A stretch of DNA of 64,000 nt from Talpa occidentalis. Its lineage: Eukaryota > Chordata > Mammalia > Eulipotyphla > Talpidae. Location of the stretch: assembly GCF_014898055.3 (NCBI RefSeq), contig NW_023601322.1, forward strand, positions 74,676,740 to 74,740,739, in the 5' to 3' direction. The notes beneath the pieces are model-generated. The model was given only the letters and a program-made list of their open reading frames with translations, had not been told where the DNA came from and ran no database searches. The translations under genes were made by a program, and so were the position numbers. Within the stretch, counting starts at the first letter, position 1. The number at the start of each line of letters is the position of its first letter. Shown piece after piece: positions 55,901-64,000 of this stretch.

Positions 55901-58496
55901 TGGAATCATACAATATTAGTATTTTTTGACTTAACAGATGTTCTCAAAATTTATCCACGTTGTAGCAAACTTTCAAATGTACTCCCAGAGTTCCAATCAT
56001 TTAAGACAATTTCTGGCAGTACAGTTATTATTTAGGTGGAAAGACAGAATCCTGGCTCTTCCTACACCTCTGTATTATCTGATGTCACTCTGGACTCTGC
56101 ATTTTGCTTACTTTGTACTTTTACCTTTCTGTTCTTCAGACTGGGCAATCTCTTTTGATCTGCCTTCAAGGTCAGTGATTATGTATGTATGTATGTATTT
56201 ATATCTGCTGATAATCCCCGCTAGTGAATTTTACATTACAGTTCTTGTATTTTACAATGCCGGATTTCTATTTGTTTTTTTTCCCTCATACTTTCACTCT
56301 ATATTGTTACTCTCTTTTTTGGTGAGACATCAATCTTATTCTTCCCTTTAATTTTTTAGACATAATTGCCTTTAATTCTTTGGAAATATTTATAATAGTT
56401 TTTTTTTCAGGTGTTTCTCTTCTGTATCACTTAGTTACAGTAAATGCATCAAGAAAGGGTGAATAATGCTTCCACCATCTTAATTTTTGCATTTTTACTT
56501 TGAGGAGGAGGATTGTTTATAATAGTTTATTTAAGTTTTATTTAATAAATTCAATTATGGGCTTCCAGTCTTCTTTTATGGACTTCCAGCTTTTCTGTAT
56601 AGAGCTATACTTTTCTATTTTTTTTTTGCATGCCTTGTATTTTTGGAATCTAAAAATTGGACACAAGTAATATAACATGGTAATTCTGGAAATCAAATTT
56701 CCCCCTACCAAGGTTTGTGGTGGTATTGGTGATGTGTTTCATGGTATAATTCTGTACTGTATTTATTCTTTGTCTTGTGTGGCCACTTAAGTCATAGTTT
56801 TAAGGAGTGTTTGCCCCAGTCCTTCCATTTCCACTATTTCTAGATGATTTCAGTTTTATGCAAAGTAGATTGCATTGGGGTCATATTGCATGCTCTTATC
56901 TGTACTTTACTTGATTTCTCGCCTCTTAATTTTATGTGTTCTTTTTTACCTCTCTCCTTTGCTTTTTGCCTCTGTGGAATGTGAAAGAGTTTGCTGCTAG
57001 GCTCACATCTATGCGTAGGTTTTTCCCTACAGAGGAAGATGAAATTGGGGCTGCTAAAGCCCTGCTGCTCCTTCAGCGTACATACAAACTGGATCTGAAA
57101 GCTCTTTCTCAGGGTATCCTACCAGGTAAGCAATGTTCATGGGTTTTATTTGTGAATAGTTGCTTTAAAGTTGTTCTTTTTTTTGCCTTTTGAACTTGCT
57201 AGTTTTTCCTGTAGGACTTGAGAAATATAGAAAAAGAAGCGACTTTAGCTCTATTATCTTTTAGAATATCAGTCTTGTGGTTGTGATGTATTCTGGGTAT
57301 TCTGAACCTTTCATGGGGATCTGGAAGAGGAAAACCAGGAAGACTTTACGTTTCAGGAAATAGAGATCTGACTTTAGAAATGAGAGAAATTGAACAGTAA
57401 TCTCTTGTGAGTGCCTGTGGTATATTAGGCAGATTACTTTTAGTATCCTGCTTCATCAGGTATAGCCTTTATTAGTGTTTCCTTTATCATCTTAGATCAT
57501 AACCTGTCCATATCTCCTGTTCTGTACTTACTCTCTTCACCCCACAGTACCCCTTTAAAAATGTTTTTTTTGGGGGGGGCCTCCCTGGTTGCACGGCGGT
57601 TGAGCGCTGGGTTGCGAAGCTGCCCACAGCCTCTGCAGCACCAGTTTGATCCCCAGCTGCTCCCTGGCCACTGGAGGAGGGTCCCACATGGCGCGCAGAC
57701 CTCTCCTGCCGCCCGCTGCTCCCCTCAGCAATGTACTTCGGTCCTTCTGCCTGCTCTGCTCCCCGCTCTGGCTCTGGTGAATTCTCTCACCCTCCTGCGC
57801 TTCTGACTATACCCAGTGCTTGTATAAATAAATTAAAAAAGAGGAAAAAAATGTTTTTTTTAATGTGAAACACTTCATGAATTTTCATGGCATTCTTACA
57901 CAGGGGCCATGCTAATCTTCTTTGTAGCATTCCTGCTTTACTATATATGCTCCTGAAGTGAGCACCACCCATCCCTTTTAAACAAATTATATCCCCATCA
58001 ATCCACTGGTTTGTGGGAGCTTACCTCAGTACCTTCTGTTGGGGGTAAACCCTTTACCTTAACCAAACATAGATATAAAGATAACATGATTATTTTATGA
58101 AACATGTATCTGGAGATTAAATATGAAAGGAAATAGCTGAAAATAATTGTTGAATTTTTGGTAAGGGAATGGAATAGGGTGAATCTTTTCTTTATTGATC
58201 CTACCGATCACCCTTATGTCCTTTATTAGGAATAACACTGTTCTTATTGCTTCTAGGAACCAAGTATCGCGCTCTCATGAGTGTTAGTGATTGCTTCAGA
58301 CTGGGCCAGACCGCCTACAATATCAGTGACTTTCATCACTCAATGCTTTGGATGAAACAGGCACTGAGGCAATTGAATACAGGGGAGCAAAGCCCTATCT
58401 CTAAGGTCCAGGTCCTGGATTATCTCATTAATGTCAGCTTCCAGCTTGGGGACCTGTACAGGTCTGTGGACTTCACCCATCAACTGCTTTCTCTTG
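49909..58496 (+). CDS. Tandem P4HA2-like prolyl 4-hydroxylase alpha subunit, 5' half (partial)
   Basis: Five exons at 49909-49990, 50662-50758, 53662-53810, 56988-57125 and 58257-58496 join to 706 nt (235 codons plus one base), all open. Lengths and phases equal P4HA2 exons 2-6 except for one codon lost in the third. The protein starts MKLQMSMLVVTWFSFLGFTW then A/EIYTSVG, a likely 21-residue signal peptide. It continues with GHMASLISLERQLLQSLKEY (dimerisation helix), RRFFPTEEDEIGAAKALLLL, and a TPR-like peptide-binding domain (DCFRLGQTAYNISDFHHSML, VLDYLINVSFQLGDLYRSVD). Hand-counted identity to P4HA2 is about 51% (exons 54, 61, about 33, 61 and 53%). That is lower than I recall between P4HA1 and P4HA2, so this is an old or fast-evolving duplicate rather than a recent copy or retrocopy. 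The dioxygenase exons are not in the window. I know no symbol for it. It could be a functional gene, a truncated gene or an early pseudogene; intact frames and splice sites favour function. Confidence 0.85.
50662..50758 (+). CDS. P4HA paralogue exon 3 (dimerisation helix)
   Basis: The acceptor CCTCGTAG precedes 50662 and the donor GTAAAG starts at 50759. It is 97 nt, as in P4HA2. It encodes HMASLISLERQLLQSLKEYI and LLNEARLSMMK; QSLKEYIL is identical to P4HA2. Confidence 0.88.
52618..52888 (+). repeat. tRNA-derived SINE, subfamily B
   Basis: Sense copy in paralogue intron 3, target duplication TATGAAAAAAG (52608 and 52889). Confidence 0.87.
53662..53810 (+). CDS. P4HA paralogue exon 4 (most divergent)
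   Basis: The acceptor ATTCCACAG precedes 53662 and the donor GTGAGC starts at 53811. It is 149 nt, one codon shorter than P4HA2 exon 4. It encodes WADKRDGLDLIIPEDKEDLG then KLVDVYKVLKHLNKDW and VLEEPSI. The LVDVYKVLKHLNKDW stretch aligns with PVNAYKLVKRLNTDW of P4HA2; the first half is barely alignable. Confidence 0.85.
53811..56987 (+). other. P4HA paralogue intron 4
   Basis: These 3.2 kb are dominated by degenerate antisense L1 3' sequence (about 54290-55640 and 55660-55930). There is a short (ATGT)n at about 56179-56200. No exon was recognised between its ends. Confidence 0.45.
54290..55930 (-). repeat. Antisense L1 3' ends, probably two insertions
   Basis: TGTGGTAAAATATGCATAAC at 54290 and TTTTGGTAAAATACATGTAA at about 55670 both resemble the same antisense L1 3' end. 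Each is followed by matching downstream L1 sequence (for example GAATCATACAATATTAGTAT). Confidence 0.6.
56988..57125 (+). CDS. P4HA paralogue exon 5
   Basis: The acceptor GTGAAAG precedes 56988, with its pyrimidine tract set back about 13 nt; the donor GTAAGC starts at 57126. It is 138 nt, the same as P4HA2. It encodes EFAARLTSMRRFFPTEEDEI then GAAKALLLLQRTYKLD. The P4HA2 NLS glycosylation sequon is replaced by RLT. Confidence 0.88.
57572..57846 (+). repeat. tRNA-derived SINE, subfamily A
   Basis: Sense copy next to the U6 pseudogene, target duplication AAAAATGTTTTTTT (57557 and 57847). Confidence 0.88.
57861..57965 (-). pseudogene. U6 snRNA retropseudogene
   Basis: Read on the minus strand it begins GTGCTCACTTCAGGAGCATA and contains AAGAAGATTAGCATGGCCCC, the diagnostic U6 core, then a degraded 3' stem and an A-rich tail. 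Many substitutions (for example in the ACATATACTAAAATTGGAAC segment) mark it as a dead copy. It lies in paralogue intron 5. Confidence 0.88.
58257..58496 (+). CDS. P4HA paralogue exon 6 (peptide-binding domain)
   Basis: The acceptor GCTTCTAG precedes 58257 and the donor GTAATA starts at 58497. It is 240 nt, the same as P4HA2, with 42 of 79 residues identical by hand count. AYN and LDYL of the peptide groove are kept. DYYHT becomes DFHHS and LSYAV becomes LINVS. GEE of P4HA2 is GEQ here. Confidence 0.9.
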
Positions 58497-58568
58497 GTAA
58501 TACTCAGATACTCATACTCAAAGTGATATAGAGCAAGTGATTTGTTCTGTCTTGGCTTGACCCTTTAT

Positions 58569-59167
58569 TTTTTTAATTTTATTTTTATATTCCCCATACA
58601 ATTACAACCCCCTTATTTTGACCCCAATCCCTCCTTCCCCCCCACCATAGTGTGTCTCTGGTTCGTAGTTGTTTGTTGATTTTAATTTTTTCTTTCTTAT
58701 AGTTATTCTTTTTCCTGGTCCATTATTTAGGTTTTATAGATTCCTGCTATGAGTGAGACCATCCGGTATTTTTCTTTTCCTTTCTGGCTTATTTCACTGA
58801 GCATGATCCCTTTCAGCTCCATCCATGTTGTGCAAATTTCATGTGTTTATCTTTTATATTGCTGAGTAATATTCCATTGTGTATATGTACCACATTTTCT
58901 TGATCCAGTCATCTATTTTTGGGCATTTGTGTTGTTTCCAAAGCCTAGCTATTGTAAATAGTGCTGCTATAAACATAGGGGTACAGGTGCTCTTTGGAAT
59001 TAATGTTTCTATGTCCTTTGGGTAAATACCTAGGAGTGGAATTGCTGGATCATATGGAAGCTCTATCTTTAGTAGGTTGAGGAATCTTCACACAGCTTTC
59101 CATGGTGGTTGGACCAGTTTGCACTCCTACCAGCAGTGCAGGAGAGTTCTTTTTTTCTCTACATCCT
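58569..59167 (-). repeat. 5'-truncated L1 with perfect target duplication
   Basis: Antisense L1 3' end flanked by exact 18-bp CTTGGCTTGACCCTTTAT (about 58551-58568 and 59168-59185). Its T-run lies at the left edge. The intact duplication implies a relatively young insertion. Confidence 0.82.
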
Positions 59168-59317
59168 CTTGGCTTGACCCTTTATCTCAGGGTCAAAGTC
59201 ATCCCAAAATGGCCCTTGCCCTGACTTTGGGTGGAGTATTCCACAGAACTTTTGTGACTCGGTTGTATTAGCATGGGTTACAGTATGTCTGGTCAAACAA
59301 ATATATTCCCAAATCTT

Positions 59318-59609
59318 TTTTTTTTAAAGATTTATTGATTGATTGATTGATATATACATACATACAAGCACTGGGTACAGTCAGAAGCGCGGGAGGGTGA
59401 GAGAATTCACCAGAGCCAGAGCGGGAGCAGAGCAGGCAGAAGGACCGAAGTACACTGCTGAGGGGAGCAGCGGGCGGCAGGAGAGGTCTGCAAGCCATGT
59501 GGGACCCTCCTCCGGTGGCCAGGGAGCAGCTGGGGATCGAACCGGTGCTGCAGAGGCTGCAGGCAGCTTCGCAACCCAGCGCTCAACCGCTGTGCCACTG
59601 GGGAGGCCC
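59318..59609 (-). repeat. tRNA-derived SINE, subfamily A
   Basis: Antisense copy with target duplication TATTCCCAAATCTT (59304 and 59610). Confidence 0.88.
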
Positions 59610-60018
59610 TATTCCCAAATCTTAATGACCCAACAGGATACATTTAGTTTTCATTCATGCAAAGTCATATGCTGGTTGGGTGACTCTCCTCTAAATGTTG
59701 ATTTAAGATATAGATTTCTTTCATTCTAGGATGACTCTGCTATTTTGGAGTCTTTTCATCCTTGTACTTAAGAAATTTCATGATACATGTTAGAGTCCAG
59801 GCATGTAATAGCATCTGTCCCTGCTCTCCACATTCTGTTGCCCAGAACTATCGAGGCACTACTCTAAAATCAAGGAAGGTTGTGAGATGTAGAGTTTTTC
59901 TGTACCCAGAAAAATGAAATAGGAGTGATGAACAAATAGTATTTCACCTAGTAGTGGACATTTACTAAAGAGGTACATATACAGTGAAAATTCTAACTAT
60001 GTGTTTTGGTATAGTATT

Positions 60019-60303
60019 TTTTTTTTTTTTACTTTTTTTTTTTAAGATTTATTTATTTATGCAGACAAGAGCTGTGGTATAGGCCAGAGGTGCAGGGGGT
60101 GAGAGGATTCACCAGAGACAGAGTGGGGAACAGAACAGGCAGATTGACTGAAGTACACTGCTGAGGGGAGCAGCAGGTGAGTCAGGAGAGGTTTGCCGCG
60201 CCATGTGGGTTGCTCCCTGGCTGGCTGGGGAATCGAACTTGTGCTGAGGCTGCAGACAGCTTCATAGGTTGCGTCTTAATCCCTTATGCCACCAGGAAGG
60301 CCC
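60019..60303 (-). repeat. tRNA-derived SINE, subfamily B
   Basis: Antisense copy with exact target duplication TGTTTTGGTATAGTATT (60002 and 60304). Confidence 0.88.
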
Positions 60304-60987
60304 TGTTTTGGTATAGTATTAATCATTTAATGCATCGTCTTACTGAAGAAATGATTGCGGTACAGCCCACTTGTTCTTTGGTTCCTAAGCAAACTTAGAT
60401 GTAATGATAACTTAATTATTTTCTTATGTATGTATTTAGTGATAAAATAGGAAAGTAAAAAACTGAAGAAGGCGGCTACTTTTAGGACCTGGGAATAGAG
60501 AGGAAGGAGTTGAAGTAGGTGATTACAATTCTTTTAATAAGCTTTTAAGAACTATTTGAATTTAAAATGTAGGCATTGACCTCAAACTATTAAGCAGAGA
60601 ATCCTTTCACCATCAAAATGGTTTTATTCATATACAACAAAAAATAATTTGAAAAGTACGGTCTCATCGCAAAACATGCACATACTTCACCAGAACAAAA
60701 AGAGAAATATAAATAAATTCTTCTGTGGATTTTAGAGGGGTGTTATAAATGAAGAGTTCATTGAGGAAACTGGGAATTTAAAGTATAGTGGCATTTGTTG
60801 TGTTATGGCATTCTCTGTTCAGCTGGGCTGTTGCTCGGCTGGGACAACAAAGCAGTATCACTTTAGATGCAAGGTTTGTTTAACTGTTTACTGTTCACTG
60901 AGTGCATGTGTAAACTCTTCTAGCCTCCAAACCTCATTTAAATATGGGTTATGCATATTACCTTTCACATGAATTTGTATGTCTTTT

Positions 60988-61327
60988 TTTTTTTTTATAA
61001 ATTATTTTATTTTATTTTTTTTTAAACTTTTTTTTTTTTTTAATAGAGGCATGTTTTATTTATTTATTTATTTTGTTTATGCATGCACTGGGTACAGTCA
61101 GAAGCACGGGAGGGTGAGAGAATTCACCAGAGCCAGAGCGGGGAGCAGAGCAGGCAGAAGGACCGAAGTACACTGCTGAGGGGAGCAGCGGGCGGCAGGA
61201 GACTTCTGCGCGCCATGTGGGACCCTCCTCCGGTGGCCGGGGAGCAGCTGGGGATCGAACCGGCACCGCAGAGGCCGCGGGCAGCTTTGCAACCCAGCGC
61301 TCAACCGCTGCGCCACCGGGGAGGCCC
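60988..61327 (-). repeat. tRNA-derived SINE, subfamily A, long tail variant
   Basis: Antisense copy with target duplication TGTATGTCTTTT (60976 and 61328). It has the TAATAGAGGCATGTTTTATT tail extension. Confidence 0.88.
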
Positions 61328-61861
61328 TGTATGTCTTTTATAAGATAAATTATAGGAAGAATAAACCCCATTGGTATATTGGAGCGGTGACTGTGAAATC
61401 ATGACATTTAAATTGATAAAGGGGATATCAAAAAGAGAGTGAGAGGCCATTAGGAAGTTAGAATTTATGCATATCCACTAACTCTTAACCTCTTGGTGAT
61501 GTTACTGAACTCATGGGGTTCTTCACTTTATTTGCATCAGCCAATTGATCAGACCTGTTGGGGATACTAGTGGTAAAGAGAATTTTATTATTCTTATCAA
61601 GCAAAGAGATGTGTTAGTCACTCTCAAAGCACCATCTTTCCTTCCTTCCTAAAGGGAATGAGGCTCTTTATGTGACTGTTGGTATTTGAACAGGGCAGGG
61701 GCAAGGTGGAATATCCAGATTCTTGACTAGACTGGTACGTTGTTGTTTCATGACCAGATTATGCCTCTAATAGATTGTATATTCAGAAAATGGTAGCTAA
61801 GTGTTCCCTTGAGTAGGAATTTTGCTATGTAAATGTTAAGGAACCTAAGGTAATTTTTGGT

Positions 61862-62944
61862 TGTGGAACTGAAACAGTGCCACAGCACAGTGCAATATGG
61901 GCCAAAGGACAGTGCCACGGTAGGGAACAGGTCACTGTCTATGTCACCTGTGCACTCAATTGCAAGACCACTCAGGGTTCAACTACAACAGAGTTTATTT
62001 ATAAAAGAGAGAGAAGTGGGAGAGAAGTTGGGAGGAAGGAAAGAGAGGCAGCACCAGAGATAGTAGCAATGATTTGAAGGCCACGAAGGTCTTGAAGTTC
62101 TCAGCAGAGGTGGCAGCACAGATGTCAGCAACAGCAATCCACAGACTGGGCCCAGGCAGCAGTGAACACTGGACCAGGCAACACCAAAGGCAACAGCATC
62201 AGCCAGTGGTGCCAAACATGTCATTGGCAGGGACCAGTGTTAATTGCTCTCAGAGATGCGAGTCATAAAGCCAATAGCAACCAGCTCTTAGGGACATCTA
62301 ACACAGGACCACTGGTGTCATTCGACATGCAACGCCAGAGGTAGCTGGAAGTCAGACCTGTGAAGCCTTGGTGCCAAAAGAAAGGGTTCAGTGTTACAGC
62401 TTCCAGATGAATCTGATGTTCCTCCAAGTACCTCTTCAAATCCTCTTCAAGTTTTCTTCCAAGCTCCCTCACTGGCTTAAATCCTCTCCAGGGTGCTCAC
62501 CTTTTGCACCTGATTGGTCCTTTTAATTGAGTGGCATCCATGGGATCTCCAAACAGCAATGGGAAGCTTACCATCCTATATATGCGTAATTGTTAAAAGG
62601 GGTAGGGTAAAGTCAGGGGGTAGGTCTGCTCTTATTTGCATAACTGCCAAAGAGGGAAGGAGGCAACTCCAATACCAGCTGTTTGATTGGTGCTATTTAA
62701 GCTCCACTCAGATTGGTTCTTTCTTTAGTATATCCTAGGGCCTGCCCAGACTGGTCCTGCATTGAGGTCAGGACAGGCTCCTGGGCTGGAGGGTTCCAGT
62801 AATTTAAGGGTCTAATAATTTAGGGAGTCTTGCTTAAAGGGTCCTACTTCAGGGACCTCTCTGCACATGTTGCTTTAGGGCTTAGCCAGTTTGGGCAGAA
62901 TTAGACAGCTCTAAACAGCCTTAAGGATTTTCCCTGGTAACACA
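61862..62944 (-). repeat. Possible solo ERV LTR (antisense)
   Basis: On the minus strand the block starts TGTGTTACCAGGG and ends TTCCACA, the TG...CA boundary typical of LTRs. TTTATAAATAAACTC near its 3' third could serve as TATA/poly(A) signals. I saw no clear target duplication and do not recognise the family. No retroviral gene is present. Confidence 0.4.
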
Positions 62945-63694
62945 AGTCTGTTTTGTCACCTTTTTATCTTTTGAATTTATAGCTGCACATATCACCACCA
63001 TCCTAATACCTGAAACTGGGAAGTTTGGAATATCTAGATTGCTGCAAGCTTTAACAGAAAAGACTGATAAATACTAGCAGAATTTCTGCTTCAAAAAGGA
63101 CAATCTTTCATCTACACAGGCATGCAGACATACCTCCCTTTTGCCTGTTTTCCCCTTTTAAAAATTTTTATTAGTTTACGTATAAACGGCAGCTCTGTCT
63201 ATTTTAGCTTTGTATTTTTCTTCCTGCATTGGAACACTTACTGGCTTTGCAGAGTGTAAGATTACCATTATCTGAAATAAAAGCCTTGTTTTCACTTACA
63301 AATGAAATGCTGACTTATGGTTGAATTATTTGTACCAATATAAAGCTGTCTTTAAGTAACAGGGCTCACAATTGAGGCATTCTCTTTTCTGATAAATCTA
63401 TTCTAACATCCCTCTCTTCCTATGTACTAGTATATCTTCTATTTGTTCCATAGTAGTCTGTGATTCCCTCTACCATATGTTTACTGTGCTTTATTTTGTT
63501 TGTATCACCTTTATGAAATTGTTCCCCCCCAAGCAAAGACTTACTTTTACTTTTTTTTATTTTTTTCAACTCCTAGTGTAATACTAAACACTTAGTTTGA
63601 TCTGTGTTTACTGAATGTGATGTATAGTAGACATATATATTTGGTCTTCATTTGTTATATTAATGAGGTGAGTTTTGAAAAACTTCTAGATACT

Positions 63695-64000
63695 TAAGGA
63701 TGAGGGCTACTTGCCAGGGGCACTAACCACGTTAATCACTTGGTTAAGGTTTTAGGACTTTCAGTCCCATGCCCCTGACCTTCAGTGAAACACACCTCCA
63801 AAGGCCAATGACTTAATCATTGCAAATTTGTATTGAAGCCTCCTTAAAAACCGAAAGGGTGAGATTTGGAGAGCTTCAGAGTGGGTGAATCTGTGGATGT
63901 GCTGGGAGAGTTGTATGCCCAGACAACGTGGAAGCTCTGCACTCCCTCCCACATGCTTTGTCCTGTGCATCTCTTCCATCTGGCTGTTCCTAAATTATAT
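63695..64000 (+). repeat. ERV-type LTR, cut by window end
   Basis: AAGCCTCCTTAAAAACCGAA, GGAGAGCTTCAGAGTGGGTG and CATCTCTTCCATCTGGCTGT follow a widespread mammalian LTR pattern. The element continues past the window. No coding sequence is seen. Confidence 0.5.

Larger units (their letters stand above)
58497..64000 (+). other. Downstream of paralogue exon 6 to window end
   Basis: These 5.5 kb contain a 5'-truncated L1 with an exact 18-bp target duplication, three SINEs, an ERV-type LTR in antisense (about 61862-62944) and a partial LTR at the right edge. I searched by eye for an exon 7 equivalent (DPSH...GNLRYFE) and found none, so the next exon lies outside the window or is lost. Confidence 0.5.

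Noticed and set aside
57861..57965. Functional U6 snRNA gene
   Set aside because: Many substitutions in conserved U6 positions, and an A-rich tail instead of the gene's terminator context.
49909..58496. Paralogue as a processed retrocopy or recent segmental duplicate of P4HA2
   Set aside because: Introns are at the same positions as in P4HA2, which excludes a retrocopy. About 51% protein identity excludes a recent duplication.

Overview
This is mammalian genomic DNA. It shows intron-rich genes with GT-AG splice sites, CpG-island promoters, ancient L1, L2, MIR, MLT1 and ERV-type repeats, and about 28 copies of a tRNA-derived SINE that ends in an (AATAAATA)n/poly(A) tail. The SINE is not primate Alu, bovine Bov-tA, pig PRE, horse ERE or carnivore CAN as I know them. 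A laurasiatherian (possibly a bat) is plausible, but the species cannot be fixed by reading.

Left half (about 1-32,020): the complete P4HA2 gene on the + strand, encoding the collagen prolyl 4-hydroxylase alpha-2 subunit. A CpG-island promoter with a noncoding exon 1 (donor after 626) is followed by a 9.9-kb intron 1 and 14 coding exon positions from the ATG at 10606 to the TGA at 31636, with a poly(A) signal at 31993. The exons join in frame to 533 or 535 codons depending on which of two mutually exclusive exons is used (27046-27105 or 27155-27220). Signal peptide, dimerisation region, peptide-substrate-binding TPR domain and the 2-oxoglutarate/Fe(II) dioxygenase domain (His-x-Asp, distal His, Lys) are all present.

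Middle (32,021-40,490): intergenic DNA full of repeats, namely degenerate L1, an MLT1 LTR carrying two SINEs, a nested SINE pair, MIR and L2.

Right half (40,490-64,000): a second CpG-rich block built on about seven GC boxes at roughly 29-bp spacing, then 9.1 kb later five exons (49,909-58,496) that match P4HA2 exons 2-6 in order, phase and almost exactly in length (82, 97, 149, 138, 240 nt against 82, 97, 152, 138, 240). All five are open and have intact splice sites, but the protein is only about 51% identical to P4HA2 by my hand count. This is a head-to-tail tandem P4HA paralogue whose catalytic half must lie beyond the right edge of the window, if it exists. It is the most interesting object here. 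The last 5.5 kb holds L1, SINE and LTR sequence, and I found no exon 7 equivalent.

Logic of the region: P4HA2 forms an alpha2-beta2 tetramer with protein disulfide isomerase (P4HB) in the ER and hydroxylates prolines in collagen Gly-X-Pro repeats. The tandem copy keeps the ER signal peptide, dimerisation region and peptide-binding domain but changes residues in the peptide-binding groove, so it may be an alpha subunit with altered peptide preference.
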